Source of the DNA: Ciona savignyi
Taxonomy: Eukaryota; Chordata; Ascidiacea; Phlebobranchia; Cionidae
Reading direction: 5' to 3'
Length of the DNA: 64,000 nucleotides
Assembly (NCBI GenBank): GCA_000149265.1
Contig: CH002367.1
Span: 465,300 to 529,299, forward strand
Below are positions 1 through 9,500 of the stretch, piece by piece. Each line of letters begins with the position of its first letter. Position 1 is the stretch's first letter. The translations under genes and the position numbers were made by a program. Below the pieces are notes generated by a model. That model worked only from the letters and a program-made list of their open reading frames with translations. It made no database searches and was not told the DNA's origin.

Positions 1-92
1 TTACTTGAGTTTTGAAACCATTATGGGATCGTCATTAAGGCCATTTTTTTTTATTTAAAAGTCGTGTTAACCATTCGGAAACATAACCGTTC
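1..92 (-). repeat. tRNA-Ser/Leu-like repeat (type B)
   Basis: Reverse-strand copy of the type-B tRNA-like repeat found throughout this window. Its B-box-like part is near 11-20 and its A-box-like part (complement of GTTAACCATTCGG) is near 66-79. Probably cut at the left edge of the window. Confidence 0.6.
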
Positions 93-117
93 CGTTTATT
101 TATGCAGATTATATTAG

Positions 118-388
118 AGCAAAATGAAAGATACGAGTTGTATTTCAATTGATAATCTCCCATTGAATAACACAATCGCCCTGAGACCAAGCCGAGGTTA
201 CCCTCGTGTACGTGCGAAGAGTGTACCAGACCCAGTGACAACTTCGAGTTATCAGATTCATAACAAAACAACACACAAGCACAGATGGCCTGTCGCCTCG
301 TATTATTACACATCAAGCTTTCCTTCCCTATATAACTCACTGTACACAAATGGTACAGACAGGGATGAACCATCCACCACTAAAGGGT
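118..388 (+). CDS. Candidate exon of an unidentified gene
   Basis: An open frame with an ATG at 124 runs to a good donor (GTAAAT at 389). A possible acceptor, ATGCAG, lies just upstream. The predicted residues are Ser/Thr/Tyr-rich with N-glycosylation-type sequons (NKT, NGT) and match no family I recognise. The donor at 389 has phase 2, which does not fit the acceptor at 541-542. A weaker donor inside the frame (GTACAG near 350) would fit, so the link to the next block is uncertain. It could be a chance frame. Confidence 0.3.
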
Positions 389-542
389 AAATACTTATAT
401 TTTTCAACAAACTAACCATGTGATATTTTTTTACTTATCACATCATTTTTGTAATTGAATTTCTCCAGCCAAGGTCCTAACGAAGGTCTAAATAGTGTTA
501 TATTGGTGCTAAAATCGATTTTCTAGCATTTTTATTGTCTAG

Positions 543-916
543 TGTACTTGGGTTATAAAATTCCTGGTCTATATTTAACCAACAATGGTATAGCAGTGTG
601 CAAGATAGGCTGTTTAAATTTACATGTGAGGTGGGTAAATGCAAAAGGCATTACACTTAAAGTTACCGGAGCTATTGTAGTGAGAAAGAGAAATTACAAT
701 AAATATGGTGGAGACATTCGTACACTTTCTGTACAATCCATTAAACAACTGGGTCCGGGCCACGTTAGCGACGTTATGTTGCCCAAATATACAATCTGCA
801 AGCAGTCGACTGGTTTCGATTGTAGTTTCGACCTCTCGGCGCACGGTATGGAGCGGTACCAGCAGAATCAAGTAGTAATCGGCAAGAGAGGGGACGTTTA
901 CGTCTTCTTACAGTAA
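543..916 (+). CDS. Candidate terminal exon, unidentified protein
   Basis: Open frame of about 124 codons ending in TAA at 914-916, just after an AG acceptor at 541-542. Base composition rises to coding-like levels from about 740 to 900. The protein alternates hydrophobic and basic stretches, has five cysteines (VCKIGC near the start, later TICK and FDCSF) and ends DVYVFLQ. This would fit a small beta-rich domain, but I recognise no family. No AATAAA is seen close behind the stop. It probably belongs with the frame at 118-388, but the intron phase is not settled. If the upstream AG at 525-526 is used, the exon gains about five codons. Confidence 0.4.
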
Positions 917-1950
917 AGAATGTTTAAATGATTACTATGGACTTTTATATACTTTGATAATGTGTCTACCATTTGTATGGAAGTCTACCACCTAACTTCG
1001 TAGAGCAACGGGTCCAAAGTGTGGTACTTTGATTACGGACCTAGACAATGGCCGCGAATGGTCAACAAATTTCATTCAAAAACTGAAAATTGCGATAGTT
1101 TTTACTAAATATCTTTGTATAATACCATTACCACGTTCCCAATTGAACCGGACATATCATCAGTCCTAGACTAATATGTTTGTTTCTTCTTTGGTTCTTG
1201 GTATACCAGCAAGGATTGTGTAAATGAAGTAACAATCATTGACTTCGCGCCATTTTCATATCCTATTTGTAATTCATAACAATGCCGTTTGTTCTTAGAC
1301 AATTGTGTTTAATAACGTTAAAGTATTACTGTGTGGTTAATTTAAACCAAATTCAACTTTGTTTTATGTATAAGTATTTTACTTCTTTGGGCCTAGCTTT
1401 GAACTAATGACCACAGTATATCTTCCTAAAATTCTTTTTGTATGGTATCTGTACTTGTGATAATATTTAACTTTTCAGTCAAGATTTATTTATAAATTCA
1501 GTTAGCAGGGTTTTATGATACACCAGAATATTACAATATTAACAGTATTAACAAACAAAGTCATGAAAATAATTCAATAATATAAACACGATGCTTGCAG
1601 GGCATGTTAATAGTAAAAAGGCTGCGAGTAACACCAGGTTTAAACGACCAACTCTAATATATCATTCTGTCATAAAACTAACTTTGTGCGGAAACTTTTT
1701 AATCCTATTAAACACGCGATAAATTTGGTAGTTTTTTGTGGTTATATAGATCAGGATATTTGCTATGAAGCGATTATTGTTACAAGTTCATTCTATTTAC
1801 AGTGTGTCCTATCCAAAAAGTCGAAAAAGTTGCACTCCGGCTTCCACCCGAGGTTCACCGGTAGCTCCTGTTTCGACCCGAGGTGTGCCGGCAGCTACTT
1901 CAATCGGGGATTGCAAAGAGAGATTTCCATGGCGGTGAGATTAACATTGA
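917..1950. other. Non-coding stretch
   Basis: AT-rich with no convincing exon. At about 1831-1899 a short imperfect duplication is built on CACCCGAGGTTCACCGG and GACCCGAGGTGTGCCGG. Nothing else is recognised. Confidence 0.5.
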
Positions 1951-1952
1951 TG

Positions 1953-2100
1953 TGTCGTCGTGTGGCCAAATGGTTAACGCGACCGATACATATTCAGATT
2001 TACATATAAAAACGGTCTTAGCAACAATCCCAGTCTGGCTTCGAAACTTAGTTCATTAATGTTCGGTCATGTGGCCGAATGGTTAACACCGCCGTATAAA
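1953..2100 (+). repeat. tRNA-like repeat (type B), one full and one partial copy
   Basis: The first copy has an A box (TGGCCAAATGGTTAACGC), an anticodon-like stem GACCG...CGGTC with a long loop, and a B-box-like GCTTCGAAAC. A second A-box half (GTGGCCGAATGGTTAAC) follows at 2070-2087, so this is a 1.4-unit tandem. Confidence 0.7.
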
Positions 2101-2235
2101 GTTGAAAATGGATAACAATAATAGAAGGGGAAGATTGAAATTAACCACTAAAAACATTTTTACCAATGTTAAACTAAAGATAACTGACGTATAATAATAT
2201 ATTTCACCGATACAGCGTATTTGATACAAATATCG

Positions 2236-2416
2236 TCAGTTGAAGGGTTGCAGATTAGAAACTGATCGCTAGCTAGTCGCTTGTGTCCTTGAATACGGCA
2301 CTTCTAAATTGAAGGAACGTGTAAATCATATACAACACACTGCCATAGCTCTGATAACACTACGGTGGGCGCGAGGTTATCTGACAATTGGCCGTATGTT
2401 AACTTGTATCCTATCC
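2236..2416 (+). repeat. SINE (type A), degenerate
   Basis: Recognisable parts in order: B-box region (GGGTTGCAGATTAGAAACTG), a degraded central motif (TGTGTCCTTGAATACGGCACTT), then the tail (ACACACTGCCATAGCTC, GGTGGGCGCGAGGTTATCTGAC). Older than the copies at 15-19 kb. Confidence 0.7.
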
Positions 2417-2639
2417 AATTCATAAAAATAATATTACGCAATATAAATCTACATTGTATTGTGACGTTCATAATGTACCATGTTTGCGAATACAAGTCAC
2501 AAGATGAAGCCTCATGTTCCAGGAAACTTCAGTTTCGTTGTGGAAGGGAAAGAAACATAATACTTCCTGTTTCATGTTTGTCACGCTGCCGTTCATGTGT
2601 GTAACGGCTGTTATAATACTTCTGCTGGCCGCATGAATG

Positions 2640-2730
2640 AAGAAACGAGGTGATCTGACGATTGCCCATGTGGTATAACCCCCTCGCGTTTTTTTCATTC
2701 ACGGCGATAAACATGAATATGCTATCCTTA
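2640..2730 (+). repeat. SINE (type A) tail fragment
   Basis: Contains GAGGTGATCTGACGATTGCCC and the ending GCGATAAACATGAATATGCTATCC shared with full copies. The head is missing. Confidence 0.6.
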
Positions 2731-2780
2731 AATTTGGTGTGAATATACACGGTATAGAGGAGAAGGAATATATTCTTTTT

Positions 2781-2880
2781 CCAATTGGGCTTAGTTTCGA
2801 TCCCATCATAGGAAAGTTGCCAAGGCCGTTTTTTTGTATATCGGTATATGTCGTGTTAACCATTCAGTCACGCCACCCAT
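2781..2880 (-). repeat. tRNA-like repeat (type B)
   Basis: Reverse-strand copy. The T-arm complement (TAGTTTCGATCCC) is near 2791 and the complement of the A box (GTTAACCATTCAGTC) near 2856. Confidence 0.65.
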
Positions 2881-3697
2881 ACTAAATAGAGAAAATATAA
2901 AACCAATTTAGTTCATAAAACCCCAAACGTACCTTAGCGTCGTTAGGTTTAAAACTACGCGAACTGCTGTAACCACCGGAGGTTTTTAAGAAAGGCGAAA
3001 ATATTAAACCACCGAAATTTAACTATCTCCAGCCCACAGGCGTTGAGTTTAAAATTGCGCAAATTCAAAATGTTCACGTCATACCCACGGGAAGTCTTTA
3101 GCTATCCTCGGTATTTAATCCGTTTTTCCGTAATTTCGCATACCAGCACGGGCCGTTTAAAAACAAATTCAGTCCGTCTCATTTAGTTCCTTACTTTCCA
3201 GCCAATGTAGCCGGACCTCATTCACAAGTGTAAAGGTACTGACACCGAGACAGGAAAAGGATTCGTCCAAAACAAAACAACCAAACGGGAAGGAACTGGA
3301 AAGTCAACAAATCACAACCAGGTAATTATTAATTAGCCTATTTCCTTTAATATTATAACGAACGGCAAAAATTTACCTAGTTTTTATTCGCGATTAAAAA
3401 ACGTAACAGGATGTTCTATAAAACATTGGATACAGGAAAACACGTAATACCGTCTTAATAACAATTTTGTTTTTTAAATTTTTTTTTGGCTATGATTGAT
3501 TTATTTATATCCTTTTTTATTTTTAAACGACGTGTCTTACGACTGTTCGTTTTGCCGCCCTTTTATGTTCCTGTGTCCATACTGCTTTTCCCTAGTGTTA
3601 TAGCTTGTCTATATTTTAGGCATGTGTTTCTTTAAATATTGTTTTGAGGAAGCCAAACTCAAATAATCTAAACTGTTTTGCCCTTTAAATCATGTTT
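2881..3697. other. Non-coding stretch
   Basis: About 800 bp of AT-rich DNA between repeats. I see no exon, and no tandem or inverted repeat worth naming. Confidence 0.45.
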
Positions 3698-4020
3698 TAC
3701 CTCACTAAGTTTTGAACCCACAACGGGACTGTTATTGAGTCCGCTTTTTATATGGAAATCGGTCGCATTAACCATTCGTCCACATATCTGTTTGGTGTTC
3801 ATGCAGATTTATTGTGCCAAGGTTCGAACCCATGATGGCCTCCTAACCAATACCGTTTTTGTATAGTTGGTATATGTATAGGTTTGCTTTAACCATTCTG
3901 CCACACAACCATTTTTATCAGGCTTAGTTTCGATCCCATGGTGGGTTCGTTTCTTAGAAGTTTTTTTGGAAGTAGGTCGTTATATGTATTAGTCACGTTA
4001 ACCAATCAGCCACACAACTG
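3698..4020 (-). repeat. Tandem array of three tRNA-like repeats (type B)
   Basis: Three successive reverse-strand units of roughly 100-120 bp. Their B-box complements sit near 3709 (TTTTGAACCC), 3830 (GGTTCGAACCC) and 3929 (GTTTCGATCCC). Each ends in a GTTAACCA(T/A)TC-type A-box complement. The array ends a few bases before the acceptor of the 4031-4887 exon, whose polypyrimidine tract (CTGTTTTTAAGCAG) lies at the edge of the last unit. Confidence 0.7.
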
Positions 4021-4030
4021 TTTTTAAGCA

Positions 4031-4887
4031 GATCTGCTGGTGATATCGAAACAACATCTCGACTGCCATCTAGCGGGACGACGCAACGCACACGGACGAG
4101 AAGTAATCGATCGGGAAGTTGCGATTTGAACCAAACCAACCAGCAATTCGACGAAACGATTTCATCGATCGGGTCTCACTCCCCAGTCGCTATACCCCTC
4201 TGGTCGCAGCGACGCCGAACATTAAGCTCCGGATCGCGTAACTACGTCACTAGAAGTATGACATCATTACAACCGAAGAAATCCCCCAATGCAAGAATTC
4301 TAGTGAACACAAAACACGAAGGTCAGACTCTCCCGCCAAAATCGCCGCTCAAACCAGCCAATTACAGATTATCCTTTGCACAGTCGTACACTGCGCAACT
4401 GACCGATATTAATCAACATAAACACAATAGCGAGACACGTAAAGCAGCTCGTACAACGCCCAACAAACCCATCCTAAAATGCGAGAGTTTCGTGAAGCAG
4501 AAGTCTTCAACGAAGGACCAACAAACCGAAACGAATTTGAACGACGATTCGCGCGAACCTAACTCGCAAGAAACCAACTCAAATATTACGAACCACAAAC
4601 AGTCAGTGACTACCTCACCTACGACCCCTAGTGTCACGAGGTTAAACGCGAAATCACCTGACGCACAAACTAAACCTCACAAACCGGTGAGAACAGAAAA
4701 AGGACTCGCGTACTCAGCCGCACATTTCCGAGATAGATTCGATCCGACGTCTAAATCATCTCTGCTCTCATCCGACCAGCTGGTCATTAGAGAATCGGTT
4801 GAAAAGGTCCAACGATGGATGCGGACTCTGCCCAAACACTTCCATACTATCCACCACGTGCTACCTCCGGTCCAACACGACTACTGA
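4031..4887 (+). CDS. Terminal exon of an unidentified Ser/Thr/Lys-rich protein
   Basis: An acceptor (TTTTTAAGCAG at 4020-4030) opens a frame of about 285 codons that ends in TGA at 4885-4887. A canonical AATAAA follows at 4918, so this is very likely the 3' end of a real plus-strand gene. The first ~200 residues are low-complexity and polar (Ser, Thr, Asn, Gln, Lys, Pro) and look disordered. The last ~55 are more ordered, with aromatic and charged residues (SAAHFRDRF, VQRWMRTLPKHFHTIHHVLP), and may be the conserved part. There is no in-frame ATG near the acceptor, which also argues for an upstream exon. I do not recognise the family. It is convergent with the minus-strand NCKAP5-like gene, whose end lies about 1.5 kb to the right. 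Confidence 0.7.
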
Positions 4888-4917
4888 TGCTGAGATCCGT
4901 TTTCAAATCTTTCCCAT

Positions 4918-4923
4918 AATAAA
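4918..4923 (+). promoter_or_regulatory. Poly(A) signal AATAAA
   Basis: Canonical hexamer 31 bp after the stop of the 4031-4887 exon. Confidence 0.6.
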
Positions 4924-4936
4924 ATCATGTTTTTTT

Positions 4937-5042
4937 ACCGAGCTCAGTTTCGAAACCACGTTCCTCTTCCCCAGACCGTTTTTTGAATATAATTCGATAT
5001 TTGTATCGCTCGCGTTAACCATTTGGCCACACGGCCGTACAA
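4937..5042 (-). repeat. tRNA-like repeat (type B)
   Basis: Reverse-strand copy, well preserved: B-box complement CAGTTTCGAAACC and A-box complement GCGTTAACCATTTGGCCAC. It starts immediately after the poly(A) signal of the plus-strand gene. Confidence 0.7.
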
Positions 5043-6085
5043 AAAGTATTGGCACCAGTATAAAATGCCAAAATACATAACACTTTATCCTTTCGAACGA
5101 CATGGCCTACGTTTGTGGTCCCTGTGCTACCATGGACCCCACCTAAATTGTATTGTTTCCCTTCAAATGAACAACCCATCCCAAGAGATATACAAACATG
5201 TCTGTTTATCTGTTTTGACTTTTCAATATTTTTCCTCCATTTTCTATTTATAATTAGTTATATGACTGGTTAAAGCGAAATAGATGACAGTGTGTAATTA
5301 CAATCAACGAGTTTATTTTTTGTTTCTATTGGAAGCTGCTCTGCATATGACGAGTGATTTCGGGGAATTCCCTGCGCGTCATTAAGCCTTAATCTGGTGT
5401 AGCGGTCGGATATCTATAGCTTGCTACTCTTTCATCCTTCTGATTTGGCTCTTATTATTCTTGATTTTGCTACTGTACCGAACGTTTATTAAGTTAAATA
5501 TCCATGCAAACACAGTGAAACAAACACAAGAACACTCGCCTCTTACTAGTTTTTCGGCTTCCAGTGATTTATTTTGTGAAATATCGGTTCAAATGGCTCA
5601 AAAATGCAAAAGGTTGCCGACCCCTGGCCGAGTGCAACCAAATGTATCATTCAAATCCACACACACATACTACAATGGACATCCCAACTTGGCTTATAAG
5701 AACGAGTTATTCTGACGTATGACTTCAATCTTACATATATAAATTCAATCTTAACATATGTTACGTCATTCGGTGACGTGTTTTGTCCATCCAATTTTAT
5801 TTTTTACCTTGAAATATATTATTTTATTCAGATGTAATGGACTGTTATTATGAGCGCATACAAGTTATTATGTAGATGGTTGCTATACCAGTTGATCAAT
5901 TGCTAACAACGTTTAAATACATTTTCAAAGCCTTATTTAAACGGAATTTATTCTGTTTTCAGTCTTTTTTCACCTATATCTTCAATTAGTTACACCATTT
6001 GTGGCAATACTTCGCACAATAAGACAAGATACTGAATTACCAATTTCTTTTTTGGCAGAAAAAAACACGATTTTCGCTGGGCATA
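5043..6085. other. Intergenic stretch between convergent genes
   Basis: AT-rich. An 84-codon open frame at 5461-5715 has no splice or start context and looks like chance. No other feature recognised. Confidence 0.45.
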
Positions 6086-6091
6086 TTTATT
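6086..6091 (-). promoter_or_regulatory. Candidate poly(A) signal of the NCKAP5-like gene
   Basis: TTTATT on the plus strand reads AATAAA on the minus strand, about 285 bp beyond the proposed stop at 6376. Confidence 0.4.
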
Positions 6092-6375
6092 CCAAGGGAA
6101 TAAAGTCGATTGCAACCAGACAAGATAAGTAACGCAGAAAAATAAATAACAAAAAGTATTGTGTGCCCGTACCACCTAGATAGCAGAAATCATCGCTGGT
6201 AAAGAGTTTGAAGCAGTGTAGATAATAACTCAGAAGTTGGAAATGTGTAAAGTGTACTAGTGGATTGTGAGCAAATAAAGAGCATTATGAGCAGAATAGG
6301 CAAAGCTTTAGAAGTCATTATTGCACAGTATATTGGACCCAAAGAAAGTATATCAGCACATTGGTCGTCGCCTAT

Positions 6376-6532
6376 TTAGCCAGCACCCACCCCTGGGTAA
6401 ACCGGTCTTGGCCGGTGTAGACCGGTTGCAGAAGGAATTCCCTTCCGTGTTCTACGGTTGTCCAACTGTGTCGGTCCACACCCAGCGCTTGGTCGTGATA
6501 CTGATGGAATAGCAATGGACGATCCCGGTGGT
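6376..6532 (-). CDS. NCKAP5-like: NCKAP5-like, terminal exon
   Basis: The acceptor CAATTATTCCAG precedes 6532, and one base completes the Arg codon left by the phase-2 donor at 7022. Then 51 codons run to TAA at 6376-6378. The GC content is clearly higher than in the flanks. The peptide is basic and rich in Pro and Ser (PPGSSIAIPSVSRPS ... LHRPRPVYPG), like the exon before it. The exon is short and easily missed because the preceding frame already meets a TGA inside the splice donor. Confidence 0.65.
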
Positions 6533-9500
6533 CTGGAATAATTGGAATTTAATTTACGACTTGGAACTTTTTATGTGGTTCTGGAGTCTTACGTATAGGA
6601 TATGTTAATCCTTGTGGGTAGGTCGGTACCATAACACACAAGTCTTAGTTAGCGACAGATTTCGATCATACAACCTTACTGCTGACAGTCTAACGCTCTA
6701 CCAATCAACACTCGGACACAGAACCGAGTGTATAATGTATATCCAAGATTTTCGTCAAAATTATGACATATATTTTAGAAGCAAACCGAAACTGGTCGCA
6801 AGCTAGTAGGTTGCGTCCTTGGGCAAGGTGCTTGGACCACAGGAATAATTGATTGAACAAAAAAACATAAAACTGAATAATACGCAACAAACTGCAATAG
6901 CTTCAACAACTGGACTGTAGGCGCGATTTATCGAAGGGTAACCGTGGATAAATCCTTCAACGTGATTTCCCTACCCACCAAGATATAAACGACACATCCA
7001 TCCCAGCAAAACAAGCGCTCACCTCAGTGAAGAACCAGGTATTCTGTTAGAATGCTGGGTCTGCTTCTCTGCTGGACGTTGTTGCCTGAATGTTGCAGCG
7101 TTTTCGTAGACTGGTTCATTGATTTGGGGGTTATTAGGGGACGAAGGAGGGTTGATCCCGTAATTTAGGGGGGCCAGCTTCAATCTCTGGGTCTGGCTCG
7201 CTTGTGGGGTCGGGGGTAAATCACTCGGTGTGTTGAACACGCTTTTAGGGGTCGTGGATCGCGATTCGGGGGATTTCCCGGGTGCAGGAAGTTTACTGGC
7301 TGCAGTAAATCTAGAAATTCGGGAACCAGATTGTGACCGGCGGTTGGGGGCGATTTTCGACTGGGGAGTCCCCTCCGTACCCCGTTGCGCTGGAGATTTA
7401 ATGTTTCCAGAATGTTCTACCGTTTCCCGCGGCCTAGAATCAACAGAGGAGGTTGTAGTATCAGCGCACCGCGGTCCAGAGTTCTTCATATTTCTTCCCC
7501 TGAAACTCGATTCGGAGCTTGAAGTCGAAGTGTTAGAGTCCACGGTGCCTTGCAATGCCGAGTATCGGAATGACGTCGCGCTGTTCCGCTTCCCTTTGCT
7601 CAACCTCACCGCTGGCTTCGTCGTTGGATCTGACGAACCCGATGACGTCATTCCACGCGCCTCTATGACGTCAGCAATGCCGTCAGACGGCAAAGAACCG
7701 AAGCTGGAACCGGTCCCGGTGCTATTTCCACCGCTAGATGGCGGAAGAGGGAGACGACAGGGGGAATTATCAGGCGTTGTACGCTGAAAAAGAAAACAAA
7801 TAAATATTTTGCCGAGTATCGACAAAATCAAAGAAATTGGGAAACAACTTACCGACATCCGTCCTTCCACTAGGCTGTTTCTCGCCCCAGCCATCTGAGA
7901 AAGCTCGGCTTGTACGACGGAGCTGATGAAAGCCTTTTCGAATACTTTCTGGTGCTCGGCGTAATTCAATTTGTTTCGGTTCGATTCGCGCTCCGGTTTA
8001 CCTGGAATTACGAGTGGATTGTCAGTGTTGCCAGTGTTACCAGTAGTGCCAGTGTTGCCGCTTAAAAATAGAAAAGCAAGTGCCCGGTTAACCTAGTTAA
8101 TACTGGACGGAATTATTGGAGTACAGAAATTTTAATACAAGGCTAATTTAAAAATCTCCTGTAACCCCAATCGCAGTACTTTACCAGTGTTACCAGTGTT
8201 GCCGAGTAACAAATAGAAAAGCAAGGAATATAGTCCAAAAGAGAATACGCAGTGAATCTAGTAATTACGTAGAAGAAAATTAATTTTAACTACATAAATT
8301 GTAAAACAAGGCTAGTTAAAAAACTTCGTTAACTCCAATCGCTGTAGTTTTAAACTTCGTGCTGAAACGCCCTACGTTCCCAAACGGGATAAACAGGAAT
8401 TATCTTTGCACGCAGCCCAGTGGCTTAATAAAACGAAATACATTTCGAAACCCCAACACATAAGTTTAACTAATAATCCATAAGTAAAGAATGGACAAGG
8501 CAACTAACATTTTTGATCCATAACTCTAGATACAATGACAGGAAAATCCCATAACTTAAGCTGGTATTACCTGGGCTGATATTACTTTGTCCGTTCTGCT
8601 GATATCCGAATTCCTGTTTTCCAGTTAAATCCTCTTTACTTCCAGTATAATGGTTACCAACGGACTTCATGATTCGACCTATGGGGCCACTGGGGCTGGG
8701 CTTGGGTGGTCTCAGTCCAACTTTCGGTTTGTACGACGCGGGCGATTGGGTCGGGTTGTTGTTGGGCGAGGTTCGTACAATAGTTACTCCAGTGGCGAAT
8801 ATCTCGCGCCCCTGACTCGAGCTTTTCGGCGCCGGGTAGCTGACCGACGACGGACGAGGGTTCTCGAATTTTTTCGCTCTAGCGAGAAGAACGTTCTCGT
8901 AAGAGGGCGGGGCTAGTTGACCCAAGGAACCAGTAACGAGCGGGTAATTCTCGTAAGGCGGTTCATCTTCAATTGCTTTTCTCGTGTGTTTTTGTTTCAC
9001 TGCGTTGGTGGTGGTTATTTCGCCTCCTTCGAAAGTAGTTTCGGTTGGAATTATTTGAAATCTTCTCGAGTTGTTCCCGCCCATGCTTACAACGTTATCG
9101 TACCAGTCCGAATTCTCTTTCTTCGGTAAATTTCGCTTCGCAGACTCTTTAGATTCATTTCTCGAACATTCTGTTTTACCGACGACATTTTCTTCCGATT
9201 TCCGCATCACAACGTCAACGTATCTCGGCTCCGTTTCGCGTTTTGCGTCCCGCGTTGCCGCATCACATGCCGCATCGCAAGCCGCTTCTTTCTCCGCGCG
9301 TTCTATCGTGCTGCCTTCCGCAAAACCTTCATCAGACACTACTTCTTCGGCAACCTTAGTTAAATGACCTCGGGAGTTCGAGTCCTGCCCGGCGGGGAAA
9401 GGACGACTCAACTTCCGCCCGACTGCCGCGTCGCTCCGGTTCCCGAGTTTCATCTTAGATTTCTTCTCAGCTAATCCGTCTCCGCCCGGAGGTAGGTAGG

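Noticed and set aside
7230-7787. 185-codon plus-strand frame
   Set aside because: Antisense shadow of the NCKAP5-like exon at 7023-7783.
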